The notes: generated from the letters alone by a model not told the origin. 64,000 nt of DNA from Paraburkholderia sp. (GCF_028283785.1 NZ_JAPWKB010000014.1:124001-188000); one strand, 5' to 3'. Shown: positions 37,249 through 45,999, numbered from the stretch's first letter. Numbers and translations: made by a program.

Positions 37249-37707
37249 TCAAGCGGCAGGATTGAGTTGCCAGAGCGCGTAGTTCAGAGCGCAGGCAAAA
37301 GCCACCCACGCCAGATACGGCACCAGCAGCAAACCGGCCACGCGGTCCCGTCGCCAGAAGGCGACAGCGGTGATCGCAATAGCCAGCAGCAGCACCAGAA
37401 TGTCAGCGAACGCGCTTGCCGGCAGATGTTTGCCGAAGAAAAGCCACGTCCACGCGGCATTCAGCAGCAATTGAATGGCCCAGAGCACGAGCGGCGGGCT
37501 CATGCCGTCGCGTCGCCAGACGCGCCATGCGGCCACGGCCATCATCACGTACAGCAGCGTCCAGACCGGCGGGAAAATCCAGTTCGGCGGATTGAACGAC
37601 GGCTTTTGCAGCGCCGCGTACCAGTCGCCCGGATGGAACAGCACGCCGGTCGCCGAAGCGGCCATCGTCAGCGCAAGAAAAACAATCAGCGACTGCACAC
37701 CGCGCAT
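37249..37707 (-). CDS. TspO/MBR family protein
   Basis: The protein has 152 residues from ATG 37707, with GGGGGA upstream. TspO landmarks are present: WYAALQKPSFNPPNWIFPPVWTLLYVMMAVAAW, the second helix with WAIQLLLNAAWTWLFFG, and LLLVPYLAWVAFACALNYALWQLN at the C-terminus. These proteins have five membrane helices and bind porphyrins and related tetrapyrroles; in bacteria they have been linked to light and oxygen responses. The photolyase gene lies next to it on the same strand, which fits a light/oxidative-stress pairing, though a 97-bp gap separates them. Confidence 0.93.
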   Translation of the reverse strand: MRGVQSLIVFLALTMAASATGVLFHPGDWYAALQKPSFNPPNWIFPPVWTLLYVMMAVAAWRVWRRDGMSPPLVLWAIQLLLNAAWTWLFFGKHLPASAFADILVLLLAIAITAVAFWRRDRVAGLLLVPYLAWVAFACALNYALWQLNPAA

Positions 37708-37832
37708 AGCGCATTCCCCCGTTTGAACCGTGTGATTACCTGAAGCGTCAGCGCGACGCTCGCGGCTTTCGCTCGTGCGTCGGCCGCGCTGCGGGAAGTG
37801 CCGCACGTCCTGCTATAAATCCGTACCGCCCA

Positions 37833-39332
37833 TTACTTGCCGAATCGCGCGAGCGTCCGCTGACGCGCCGCCGCGTGATCGACGATCGGCATCGGGTAAT
37901 CCTGATCCAGCGCGAGCTTCCATTCCCTCAGCCGATCCGCGCCCGCCAGCCACGGCGCGTGAATCCACTTCGGCGGCACGTTTTCGAGTTGCGGCAGATA
38001 GCGCTTGATGAACAGCCCTTGCGGATCGAACTTCTCCGACTGCGTCACCGGATTGAAAATGCGGAAGTACGGCTGCGCATCGCAACCCGTCGATGCCGCC
38101 CATTGCCAGCCACCGTTGTTCGCCGAAAAGTCGAAGTCGTTGAGCTGGATCGCGAAGTAGTGCTCGCCGAGCCGCCAGTCGATGCCGAGGTCTTTCACCA
38201 GAAAACTGGCCGTCACCATCCTCAGACGGTTGTGCATAAAGCCGGTCTGGTTCAACTGCATCATCGCCGCGTCGACGAGCGGATAACCGGTGCGGCCTTC
38301 GCACCACGCGGCGAACGCCGCGTCGGCTTCCTGGCCGGTTTCCCAGCGCAAGCGGTCGTATTCCGCCTTGAACGACGCGCCGCTTTGCAATTTCGGATGA
38401 TGCGACAGGATCATGAAGTAGAAGTCACGCCAGATCAGCTCCGACAGCCACGTCGATGCGCCTTTGCCGTCCGGTTGCAGCGACTGTTCGTACGCGAGCC
38501 GCGCCAGGGTGCGGATCGATACCGTGCCGAAGCGCAAATGGACCGACAGGTAGCTGGTGCCGTTCGCAGCCGGAAAATCCCGCTGATCGCCGTAACTGTC
38601 GATGCGTGTCTGGAATTCGTCGAGCAACTGGTCGGCGCCGCTCATGCCGGCCGGCAAACCGATTTCCGCGAAATGGCTGGGCGCGAAGCCGAGCGTCTTC
38701 AGGTCGGGCATGCCGTGCGCGATTTTCGCAGGCGGTTTTGCGAAGCTCGCCCGATATTTTTCCACCGGATACGGCTTCAGATCGAACGCGCTCAACTGCT
38801 TGAGCCACGCGTTCTTGTACGGCGTGAACACCGTGAACGGCTTGTTCTGACCGGTCAGCACTTCGCTGCGCTCGAAAATCACCTGATCCTTGAACGTCAG
38901 CAATTCCCGCTGCGCCGTGTTCAGCGTCTCGCGGACGTTTTCGTCGCGTTCGATCGCAATCGGCTCGTAATCGTGATTCGCGAACACCGCTTCGACGCCG
39001 AGTTGCGCGGCCAGATCCGGAATGGCATCGCGCGGATCGCCATGCAACACGATCAGACCGCCGCCTTGCTCGCGCAACGCGGCGTCGAGTTCGGTAAGCG
39101 TCGCCAGCAGAAAATCGATGCGCCGGTCTTGGGGCGGCCGATCCGGACGCATCGCGCGCCATGTCTGCTGAAGCGGTTCGAGAATCGTCGTGTCGAACAC
39201 GAACGCGCACCAGACGCGTTTGCAGTGTTTGAGCGCGTAGTAGAGCGCCGCGTGATCGGTCGAGCGTAAATCGCGGCGGAACCAGACGAGGCCGCTGTCG
39301 TAATCGGTGCTCAGTTGGCGAGCTTGGGTCAT
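37833..39332 (-). CDS. phrB: Deoxyribodipyrimidine photolyase
   Basis: The protein has 499 residues from ATG 39332 (MTQARQLSTDYDSGLVWFRRDLR). The N-terminal photolyase Rossmann domain binds the antenna cofactor (VWFRRDLRSTDHAALYYAL, FANHDYEP). The C-terminal helical FAD domain contains TSYLSVHLRFGTVSIR, WLSELIWRDFYFMIL, GRTGYPLVDAAMMQLNQTGFMHNRLRM, DWRLGEHYFAIQLNDFDFSANNGGWQWAASTGCDAQPYFRIF, the class I CPD photolyase/cryptochrome signature. It repairs UV-induced pyrimidine dimers using blue light. The neighbour on this strand is the TspO gene. Confidence 0.96.
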   Translation of the reverse strand: MTQARQLSTDYDSGLVWFRRDLRSTDHAALYYALKHCKRVWCAFVFDTTILEPLQQTWRAMRPDRPPQDRRIDFLLATLTELDAALREQGGGLIVLHGDPRDAIPDLAAQLGVEAVFANHDYEPIAIERDENVRETLNTAQRELLTFKDQVIFERSEVLTGQNKPFTVFTPYKNAWLKQLSAFDLKPYPVEKYRASFAKPPAKIAHGMPDLKTLGFAPSHFAEIGLPAGMSGADQLLDEFQTRIDSYGDQRDFPAANGTSYLSVHLRFGTVSIRTLARLAYEQSLQPDGKGASTWLSELIWRDFYFMILSHHPKLQSGASFKAEYDRLRWETGQEADAAFAAWCEGRTGYPLVDAAMMQLNQTGFMHNRLRMVTASFLVKDLGIDWRLGEHYFAIQLNDFDFSANNGGWQWAASTGCDAQPYFRIFNPVTQSEKFDPQGLFIKRYLPQLENVPPKWIHAPWLAGADRLREWKLALDQDYPMPIVDHAAARQRTLARFGK

Positions 39333-39504
39333 GAGAAAAATGATCGGGTTGGCAGCATGCCGCGTGTCGATGTCGATCACCGGTCGCGGCGGGTAGCCGA
39401 CGATACCACCGGCACGTCGCGCCGGCGAACGATCCGCCGCAATCATTAGCACGGAGCGCGCCTGATCGCACCAACGGCGAGCGTGCCGCCACGCGCACGC
39501 AACG

Positions 39505-39530
39505 AAAAATGCCGGCTCGTGGCCGGCATT
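39505..39530 (-). terminator. Rho-independent terminator of ohr
   Basis: On the minus strand the stem AATGCCGGC / GCCGGCATT with a 5-nt loop is followed by a T-run (complement of AAAAA at 39505-39509). It lies about 100 nt after the ohr stop. Confidence 0.75.
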
Positions 39531-39632
39531 CCGTGTGCTGCTTTCCCGCTATTTTCCGCTGCTGCGTGATGCTGTTCGCAGCGCGCCGACCTGACGCGGA
39601 TTGCGCGTCAGCGTCGATCGTTCGACATTGCT

Positions 39633-40052
39633 TTAGACGATTTGCAGGCGCACGTCGACGTTGTTGCGCGTGGCGTTCGAGTACGGGCAAACCTGGTGAG
39701 CCGCGTCGACCAGTTCACGAGCCGCTTCCGGTGCGATGCCGGGCAACGAAACGCGCAGATCGATGTCCAGCGCGAAGCCACCGTTGTCGTTCGGGCCGAT
39801 ACCGACTTCCGCCGTCACGGTTGCATCAGCGGGCAGCGCTTGCTTGCGTTGGCCGGCGATGAATTTCATCGCGCTCAGAAAACATGCCGAATAACCTGCC
39901 GCGAACAGTTGTTCCGGGTTGGTGCCTGCCGCGCCATTGCCGCCGAGTTCACGCGGTGCTGCCAGTGCTACGTCGAGCACCTTGTCCGATGACACTGCGC
40001 GACCGTCGCGTCCGCCCGTGCTGGTAGCCGATGCTTTGTAGAGTACGTTCAT
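39633..40052 (-). CDS. ohr: Organic hydroperoxide resistance protein
   Basis: The protein has 139 residues from ATG 40052, with AGGAG upstream. It is a thiol peroxidase of the Ohr/OsmC family reducing organic and lipid hydroperoxides. The peroxidatic Cys is in GYSACFLSAM (Cys ~57) and the resolving Cys in AAHQVCPYSNATR (Cys ~122), both typical of Ohr rather than OsmC. The conserved PEQLFAAGYSACF block is intact. The promoter region carries a palindromic OhrR-type operator, and ohrR lies next to it on the same strand, 167 bp upstream. Confidence 0.96.
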   Translation of the reverse strand: MNVLYKASATSTGGRDGRAVSSDKVLDVALAAPRELGGNGAAGTNPEQLFAAGYSACFLSAMKFIAGQRKQALPADATVTAEVGIGPNDNGGFALDIDLRVSLPGIAPEAARELVDAAHQVCPYSNATRNNVDVRLQIV

Positions 40053-40136
40053 TTTGCTGCTCCTGGATAAGGTTGAGAAATGTGTACCGCAGTAAGTGGC
40101 GGTGGGTTTGTGTGTCGCGCCGCCATGAACAGAACA

Positions 40137-40172
40137 ATAGTACACTAATCATTAGTGTGCAAATGAATTTGC
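40137..40172 (-). promoter_or_regulatory. OhrR operator and ohr promoter
   Basis: A perfect palindrome ACACTAAT-C-ATTAGTGT occupies 40142-40158, followed at once by a second inverted repeat GCAAAT-GA-ATTTGC (40159-40172). A TACTAT (-10 type, minus strand, 40142-40137) abuts the first, so a bound repressor would block ohr transcription. The AT-rich palindrome stands out strongly from the GC-rich surroundings. Confidence 0.75.
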
Positions 40173-40219
40173 AAATCGATCCGATAGCCGAACCTTGAAT
40201 GCGATCGGAAATCCCGCGA

Positions 40220-40678
40220 TTAGCGGTCCATGTAGTCGTTCAGCGTGGCGCGCAGTTGCGTGAGATCGTCACGTAGACGCAGCAGGAATTCCGGCGCTTG
40301 CTGGGTCGCGCAGAAGATTTCGGCCGGCACTTCGCGGGCGGCGCGCTTGAGCGTCGTGCCGGCTTTCGTCAGGCGGATATAGACCAGCCGCTCATCTTCG
40401 ACGCCGCGCACGCGCTCGACATAACCTTGCGTTTCGAGGCGCTTCAGCAACGGCGTGACGGTCGCGGAATCGAGATTCAGACGCGTCGCGAGATCTTTCA
40501 CGGTGAGATCGTCGCCTTCCCAAAGCACCAGCATCGCCAGATATTGCGGGTACGTCAGCCCGAGTTTTTCCAGCAACGGCTTGTAGGCTTTCGTCATCGC
40601 GAGCGACGTGGAATACAGCGCGAAGCACAATTGCTCGTCGAGCGTGAACGGCAGGGAAGGGCGCGAAGTCGTGGTCAT
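40220..40678 (-). CDS. ohrR: MarR-family organic-peroxide sensor OhrR
   Basis: The 152-residue MarR-type winged-helix repressor carries the reactive Cys in DEQLCFALYSTSLAM (Cys ~18). A second Cys lies at ~123 (EIFCATQQ), spaced 105 residues away as in two-Cys OhrR of Xanthomonas. The HTH is LTVKDLATRLNLDSATVTPLLKRLE and the wing VERVRGVEDERLVYIRLT. Oxidation by organic hydroperoxide should release it from the ohr operator. It is upstream of ohr on the same strand, so both may be regulated from this region. Confidence 0.95.
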   Translation of the reverse strand: MTTTSRPSLPFTLDEQLCFALYSTSLAMTKAYKPLLEKLGLTYPQYLAMLVLWEGDDLTVKDLATRLNLDSATVTPLLKRLETQGYVERVRGVEDERLVYIRLTKAGTTLKRAAREVPAEIFCATQQAPEFLLRLRDDLTQLRATLNDYMDR

Positions 40679-40751
40679 GATAGGTCTCTGGCAAATGCGC
40701 GCGAATCGTTAGCGCGCAAACTATTGTGCCGCAATCGCGTCGAGCGTGCAT

Positions 40752-40778
40752 AAAAAAGCGGCGCCGTGAGCGCCGCTT
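40752..40778 (-). terminator. Rho-independent terminator of the thrB operon
   Basis: On the minus strand AAGCGGCGC pairs with GCGCCGCTT across a 5-nt loop, followed by six T (complement of 40752-40757). It lies about 35 nt past the stop of the BPSS1780-family gene. Confidence 0.8.
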
Positions 40779-40812
40779 CGTGTGTTGCCGGGATCGATGC
40801 CGCGCGGGCGAA

Positions 40813-41613
40813 TCAGGCCGCGGGCGTGGTCGGGAGGTCGGACGAGCTGGCGTCTTGCACGCCAAAACAGCCGCGATACGTCGCGTAAAAGGAGCAATAG
40901 AGCATGGTCACGATGATGATCGTGACGGGCATCACGGCGGCGATGGCGAATTCGTCGCCGCCGAGCGCCTGCATCAGCGCCGAAATCACGAACGACGCGA
41001 CGGCCGATACCGCGAACCATAGCGCGCCGAACACCACGAACGCGCCGCGATTGCGCCAGCAACTGACGATGCTGAAGAACATCGCCTTCACCGGCGGGAC
41101 ATCGTGCCAGGCGGTCAACACGGGCGCGAACCAGAACAGCATCGCCACCGGCAGATAGAGCACCAGCGCTGCGAGCACGGCCATGCGCAGGTTGCCGACG
41201 ACGGCCTTGTCGGGATCGGCGGTGCCGATCATCAGTTGCAGCAGCAGGCCGCCGTCGACCAGCGCCGAACACAGCAGCACCACCGCCATCGACGCGATAT
41301 ACAGCAGGCCGAGACCGAACAGCCGTTTTGCGACGACATTGCCGTAAGACCGGAAACCGTCGACGAGGATGGTCGGAAACACCGGCTTGCCCGCGATCGT
41401 GTCACGGCACGCGGCCATGAAGCCAACCGCGACGCCGGGGATAAACACCAGCGGCAACACACCGCCGATCACCGGCACGTGCGCGATGACCGTCATCACC
41501 ACGAGGTACGTGAAAAACAGTGTCAGAAAAGCGAACGGGTTCTTGCGAAACAGCCAGATGCCTTGCCGGAACCATACATAGCCGGTCTTCGCGGGAACTT
41601 CGATCAGTTGCAT
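40813..41613 (-). CDS. BPSS1780-family multi-pass membrane protein
   Basis: This 266-residue protein begins MQLIEVPAKTGYVWFRQGIWLFRKNPFAFLTLFF, the hallmark of a Burkholderiales membrane-protein family of unknown function. Six or so hydrophobic segments follow, with GVLPLVFIPGVAVGFMAACRDTIAGKPVFP between the first ones. Its ATG overlaps the thrB stop by 10 bp, so it is co-transcribed and translationally coupled with homoserine kinase. That conserved neighbourhood gives no clear function. Confidence 0.85.
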   Translation of the reverse strand: MQLIEVPAKTGYVWFRQGIWLFRKNPFAFLTLFFTYLVVMTVIAHVPVIGGVLPLVFIPGVAVGFMAACRDTIAGKPVFPTILVDGFRSYGNVVAKRLFGLGLLYIASMAVVLLCSALVDGGLLLQLMIGTADPDKAVVGNLRMAVLAALVLYLPVAMLFWFAPVLTAWHDVPPVKAMFFSIVSCWRNRGAFVVFGALWFAVSAVASFVISALMQALGGDEFAIAAVMPVTIIIVTMLYCSFYATYRGCFGVQDASSSDLPTTPAA

Positions 41614-42599
41614 GAGGTGTGGGTGCCAGATTGTGCGACGTCGTTCAGGCGTTCGCGCAGAATGCGTTCGAAGTGGCCGGGATCGTGCGGTTTGAGGAGT
41701 TCGGCCGCGCGCGGACGGTAGAAATCATACAGGCGCGACACCCAGAAACGGTACGCGCCGGCCCGCAACATGTCGTCCCAATGGCGGTTTTCTTCAGCGG
41801 TGAACGGGCGCACGGTCTGATAGGCGCGCAGCATTGCTTCCGCACGCGCCGGGTCAAGCTTGCCGGTGGCCAGATCCACGCACCAGTCGTTGACAGTGAC
41901 GGCCACGTCGAACAGCCATTTGTCGCAACCGGCAAAGTAGAAGTCGAAAAAGCCGCCGAGCCGCACTTCGTGGCCGGAGTCGGGCGCGGCGTGCGCGAAC
42001 AGCACGTTGTCGCGGAACAGGTCGCAATGACACGGGCCTTCGGGCAAGGCCGCGTAGTCCGCCGACGCGAAGAACGCCTGTTGATGCGCGAGTTCGGATT
42101 CGAGCAGGGTGCGCTGCGTGGCGTCGATGAACGGGACGATGGCCGGGACGGTTTCCTGCCACCACGGCAGGCTGCGCAGATTCGGCTGATGGTCCGCGTA
42201 ATCGCGACCGGCGAGGTGCATGCGCGCGAGCATCTGTCCGACTTCGATGCAATGCTCGACGCCCGGCGCGAGTTCCGGCGCGCCGTCGAGCTTCGTGACG
42301 ATCACCGCCGGTTTGCCGTTCAGCGTGCCGAGCAGCGCACCGTCGGTGCGCGGCATCGGATCGGGCACCGGCACGTTGTGCGCGGCCAGATGCTGCATCA
42401 GGTCGATATAGAACGGCAGTTGCTGCGCGGTCAGGTTTTCGAAGATCGTCAGCACGTACGCGCCGCGCGTCGTCGTCAGAAAGAAGTTGCTGTTTTCAAT
42501 GCCGGACGCAATGCCGCGAAACTCGACGACATCGCCGAGATCGTAATGGCGCATCCATTGGGCAAGCTGGGATTCGGTGACAGCAGTGAAGACGGCCAT
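41604..42599 (-). CDS. thrB: Homoserine kinase (APH-like)
   Basis: The protein has 331 residues from ATG 42599 (MAVFTAVTESQLAQWMRHYDLG). It is the aminoglycoside-phosphotransferase-fold homoserine kinase used in many proteobacteria, which phosphorylates homoserine on the route to threonine. Motifs are FRGIASGIENSNFFLTTTRGAYVLTIFE (nucleotide-binding start), catalytic loop GPCHCDLFRDNVLF and metal-binding LGGFFDFYFAGCDKWLFDVAVTVNDWC. It is followed by the overlapping BPSS1780-family gene. Other threonine genes are not in the window. Confidence 0.94.
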   Translation of the reverse strand: MAVFTAVTESQLAQWMRHYDLGDVVEFRGIASGIENSNFFLTTTRGAYVLTIFENLTAQQLPFYIDLMQHLAAHNVPVPDPMPRTDGALLGTLNGKPAVIVTKLDGAPELAPGVEHCIEVGQMLARMHLAGRDYADHQPNLRSLPWWQETVPAIVPFIDATQRTLLESELAHQQAFFASADYAALPEGPCHCDLFRDNVLFAHAAPDSGHEVRLGGFFDFYFAGCDKWLFDVAVTVNDWCVDLATGKLDPARAEAMLRAYQTVRPFTAEENRHWDDMLRAGAYRFWVSRLYDFYRPRAAELLKPHDPGHFERILRERLNDVAQSGTHTSCN

Positions 42600-42810
42600 G
42601 CGGATACGTCGGAACTCGAAACAGGTTGGTCGGACCCGACGCGTGACGGCCAGGACAGCGGAATCGGGCGCCGCCGACGCCGGCAGCGGGCGCGTTGCGC
42701 ATGCTTCCCGGACGTGGAAACGTCGCCGTGGGGTGAAGCGGCGCAACGGTTGCGCGCGCCGCTTCGGTGAAACCGGCCGGATGCTGCGGAGCCGGTGACG
42801 CGTGTCAGGT

Positions 42811-43206
42811 TCAGTAAGTCAGATGCACCGACGGCAGGCGCGTACTCGCGCGGCCGTTGTCGCGAACCGCAGGCGCGGTATCGAGCGGCGCGGTCATTTG
42901 ATAGCGGGTGCCGAAGTTCGACTTCACGTTGATTTCGACGGGCTTGCCTTTGTCGCGATACTCGGTGATTTCGGTGCCGTTGCTGCTGGTTTCATGATAG
43001 CTGGGCAGGCGCGGCTGGTTGATTTCAACCTTGGAGCTGACTTCGGCCGCCGGCCGGTTGATCGCCTTCAGGTCGGGCAGACCGGCGCGCTCGTTGGCGG
43101 ATTGCGGGACGCCAGCGGGCGGCACGTCGTCGACGGGCTGGGCAGCCAGCGCGGCGTTGCCGAAGGCGAACGCGAGCACGGCGACGACGGGAAGGAGCGG
43201 CTTCAT
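42811..43206 (-). CDS. DUF2782 periplasmic protein
   Basis: The protein has 131 residues from ATG 43206, with GGAG-type bases upstream. It has a signal peptide (MKPLLPVVAVLAFAFGNAALA) followed by a small mature domain. The C-terminal half (TEITEYRDKGKPVEINVKSNFGTRYQM) is the DUF2782 signature, usually placed beside polA or thrB in Burkholderiales. Function is unknown. It sits between thrB (same strand, 211 bp downstream) and the divergent amn gene. Confidence 0.88.
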   Translation of the reverse strand: MKPLLPVVAVLAFAFGNAALAAQPVDDVPPAGVPQSANERAGLPDLKAINRPAAEVSSKVEINQPRLPSYHETSSNGTEITEYRDKGKPVEINVKSNFGTRYQMTAPLDTAPAVRDNGRASTRLPSVHLTY

Positions 43207-43405
43207 GGTGATTCTCCAATAAGGTGCCCAGATTCTAGCAAATCCAGCCGGAACGCCGGGCGCGAACGCCTTATTTTGCGCCGCTTTCGCGCGCTTGGGG
43301 CGCGATGTTGCATTGCGTGACGCAGCGGCGCCGATGGTCATTGCCGCTTCATTGACGCGGGCGGGTTCCGTGGTAATGTCATTCCATCAACCGAGGCGAA
43401 CGAAG

Positions 43406-44932
43406 ATGAACAACGATACCAATCAGCGCGCGGTGCAGACACCCGCCAGCGACTTCCCGACCGAGGCATTCGACGACGCCACTCAGGCCGTCACGCACCT
43501 CTCCGCGCTCTACGAAGCGAACACCTCTTTTTTGCGCGATGCGTTCGCGCGCTACCGCCGCAACGAGCCGTTCGCGAGTCGTGTGCGTGCGTGCTATCCG
43601 TTCGTGCGGGTGCAGACCGAGGTCAACACGCATATCGACTCACGCCGTTCGTACGGTTTCGTGGCCGGTCCGGGCGTGTTCGAAACCACGGTTACGCGTC
43701 CCGATCTGTTTGGCGATTACTACCGTGAGCAGTTGCGATTGCTGACGAAGAACCATCACGTGAAGATCGAAGTGGGCGTATCCGCGCAGCCCATTCCAAT
43801 TCATTTTGCTTACGCGGAAGGTATCCATCTGGAAGGCGATCTCGATCGCGAGCGGCTGTTCCTGATGCGCGACGTGTTCGACACGCCGGATCTCGCCTTG
43901 CTCGACGACCGGATCGTCAACGGCACGTATGAGCCCGCGCCGGGCGCACCGCATCCGTTGGCGTTGTTCACGGCGGCGCGGGTCGATTTTTCGTTGCATC
44001 GGCTAAAGCACTACACGGCGACATCGCCGACGCATTTCCAGAATTACGTGCTCTACACGAACTATCAGTTTTACATCGACGAGTTCGTGAAGCTGGGCCG
44101 CACGATGATGGCGCGTACGGACGATCACGACGAGCGTGCGTATCGCAGCGAGTACACGTCGTTCGTCGAGCCGGGCGACGTGGTCACGTACAACGCGAAT
44201 CTCGGCGAGCAGGCCGACGAAGGCACGGCGCCGCCGCGATTGCCGCAGATGCCCGCGTACCACCTGAAGCGCGCGGACGGCAGTGGCATCACGATGGTGA
44301 ACATTGGCGTGGGGCCGTCGAACGCGAAGACGATCACCGATCACATTGCCGTATTGCGGCCGCATGCGTGGGTGATGCTGGGGCACTGTGCGGGCTTGCG
44401 CAATACGCAGCGGCTGGGCGACTACGTTCTGGCGCACGGATATGTGCGCGAGGATCACGTCCTCGACGACGATTTACCGTTGTGGGTACCGATTCCGGCG
44501 CTGGCTGAAGTGCAGGTCGCGTTGGAGCGCGCGGTCGCGCAGGTGACGCAGCTGGACGGAGTCGAGTTGAAGCGGGTGATGCGGACCGGGACCGTGGCCA
44601 GCGTGGACAACCGGAACTGGGAGTTGCGGGATCATCGGGAGCCGGTGTTGCGTTTGTCGCAGAGTCGCGCGATTGCGCTGGATATGGAGAGTGCGACGAT
44701 CGCGGCGAACGGGTTCAGGTTTCGGGTTCCCTACGGGACGCTGTTATGCGTTTCTGATAAGCCGTTGCATGGGGAGTTGAAGTTGCCGGGGATGGCGGAT
44801 CAGTTTTATCGCGCGCAGGTGGATCAGCATTTGCAGATTGGGGTGAAGGCGATGGAGCTGTTGAGGATGAATGGGTTGCATCGGTTGCATAGCCGGAAGT
44901 TGAGGAGTTTTGCTGAAGTGGCGTTTCAGTGA
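43406..44932 (+). CDS. amn: AMP nucleosidase
   Basis: The protein has 508 residues from ATG 43406, with GAGG 9 nt upstream; an ATG at 43376 would add 10 residues. It hydrolyses AMP to adenine and ribose-5-phosphate, controlling adenylate levels. The N-terminal AMP-nucleosidase domain (FVRVQTEVNTHIDSRRSYGFV, YREQLRLL) is followed by the purine-nucleoside-phosphorylase-like catalytic domain. That domain has GITMVNIGVGPSNAKTITDHIAVLRPHAWVMLGHCAGLR and the catalytic Glu/Asp region IALDMESATIAANGFRFRVPYGTLLCVSDKP. The last ~400 nt switch to G-ending codons (TTG, CGG, GGG, AGG), unlike the rest of the gene. Confidence 0.94.
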   Translation: MNNDTNQRAVQTPASDFPTEAFDDATQAVTHLSALYEANTSFLRDAFARYRRNEPFASRVRACYPFVRVQTEVNTHIDSRRSYGFVAGPGVFETTVTRPDLFGDYYREQLRLLTKNHHVKIEVGVSAQPIPIHFAYAEGIHLEGDLDRERLFLMRDVFDTPDLALLDDRIVNGTYEPAPGAPHPLALFTAARVDFSLHRLKHYTATSPTHFQNYVLYTNYQFYIDEFVKLGRTMMARTDDHDERAYRSEYTSFVEPGDVVTYNANLGEQADEGTAPPRLPQMPAYHLKRADGSGITMVNIGVGPSNAKTITDHIAVLRPHAWVMLGHCAGLRNTQRLGDYVLAHGYVREDHVLDDDLPLWVPIPALAEVQVALERAVAQVTQLDGVELKRVMRTGTVASVDNRNWELRDHREPVLRLSQSRAIALDMESATIAANGFRFRVPYGTLLCVSDKPLHGELKLPGMADQFYRAQVDQHLQIGVKAMELLRMNGLHRLHSRKLRSFAEVAFQ

Positions 44933-44972
44933 AATTTTTTGGTTTTGGTTTTTTGATTTGCTCTGGGTTGGT

Positions 44973-45148
44973 TTGGTTGTCCCGTTTTCGCGCTGGTTTG
45001 CCTGGATCGTCCCTGTGCGGGACCGCACCTACTTTTCTTTGCTCGCGCAAAGAAAAGTAGGCAAAAGAAAGCGCGTTTACACCGACACTCCGTAGCGAGT
45101 GGCGTCCTCTCAGAACGGGTAGTGGACCGTGCACGATTTGAGTTGCCG
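44973..45148 (+). repeat. Inverted repeat arm A (176 bp)
   Basis: Arm A is the reverse complement of arm B at 45620-45795, with about a dozen mismatches in 176 bp by eye and no indels. It contains a long hairpin palindrome, CCTACTTTTCTTTG-C-T-C-G-C-G-CAAAGAAAAGTAGG (45028-45061). The palindrome could fold alone as a terminator-like stem for amn transcripts. Confidence 0.85.
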
Positions 45149-45320
45149 CACCGCATGTCTTGGTGACAAGGCAGTCATTCGTTCCGGCTGTTCGCTTCGC
45201 GACAGCCGTTGGGCACAGCCCCGTCTTTTTCTCTCGGCGCTCTTCGCGCGCTGCACTCCGTCGGTCACAACACCCGTTTTCCTGGCATGCGCCGGTCCGT
45301 TCGCGTGTGCAAAATTCCAG

Positions 45321-45559
45321 GCCAGGCTTAACGTCGAAACCATCGTGAAGGCGGGTGAACTCGGTGGCGCAAACGTGGTTTTGGGTCGGACGCTGGAACG
45401 GTCGTGAAGGCTGGCAATCGCGTGGTGAAAACCGGGCTTTGAGCCGACGCCGGAACAGTCCAAACGACAGGCGGATGCTGTAGAGAAACCGCACTTCGGG
45501 CCGGACGTCGGAACCGTCGAGAGGGCTGAAAAATAGCGTGGCGAAAATGGGTTTTTGAA
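45321..45559 (+). repeat. Four degenerate tandem repeats of about 56-64 bp
   Basis: Copies begin near 45321, 45386, 45444 and 45498. Each contains a core like GGACGTCGGAACCGTCGTGA, then AAGGCTGG, then GTGGCGAAAA and GGGTTTTTGA. Divergence between copies is considerable, so this is an old duplication. The array lies inside the 471-bp loop between the two inverted arms. No coding interpretation is supported. Confidence 0.55.
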
Positions 45560-45619
45560 GTGGGCTACCGCCGCGCAGCGGGCGGGATGTGCGGGCGCGG
45601 ACCACCGGGAAAAACGGAC

Positions 45620-45795
45620 CGGCAACTCAAAACGTGCGCGGTCCACTACCCGTTCTGGAAGGACGCCACTCGCTACGAAGTGGTGGTGTAAACGCGCTTT
45701 CTTTTGCCTACTTTTCTTTGCGCGAGCAAAGAAAAGTAGGTGCGGTCCCGCACAGGGACGATCCAGGCAGACCGACGCGAATACGGGACAACCAG
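45620..45795 (-). repeat. Inverted repeat arm B (176 bp)
   Basis: Arm B is the mirror partner of arm A (44973-45148), of identical length. Differences cluster at the outer end and around the CACCACCACTTCG segment. It also carries the CCTACTTTTCTTTG/CAAAGAAAAGTAGG palindrome (45708-45741), near the chrA side. Confidence 0.85.
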
Positions 45796-45802
45796 CCCCA
45801 AG

Positions 45803-45999
45803 CAACCCCAAAACCAACCCCAAAACCAACCCCAAAACCAACCCCAAAACCAACCCCAAAACCAACCCCAAAACCAACCCCAAAACCAACCCCAAAACCA
45901 ACCCCAAAACCAACCCCAAAACCAACCCCAAAACCAACCCCAAAACCAACCCCAAAACCAACCCCAAAACCAACCCCAAAACCAACCCCAAAACCAACC
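45803..45999. repeat. 12-bp tandem repeat, about 16 copies
   Basis: The unit AACCCCAAAACC is repeated almost perfectly for 197 bp and ends just before the chrA stop at 46001. The minus strand reads GGTTTTGGGG, with regular runs of four G and four T, so it could form G-quadruplexes. Near-identity of the copies points to recent slippage expansion, and copy number probably differs between strains. Confidence 0.9.

Noticed and set aside
45028..45061. Stand-alone terminator of amn
   Set aside because: The same palindrome recurs in arm B, so it is part of the repeat element; a terminator role is possible but not specific.
45110..45997. Open frames in the repeat region (VLGL, PKTN and QNQP proteins)
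   Set aside because: They are translations of the 12-bp array and of the inverted arms; the same text appears mirrored on both strands.
45803..45999. CRISPR array
   Set aside because: The repeat is 12 bp with no spacers and no cas genes nearby; it is a simple tandem array.
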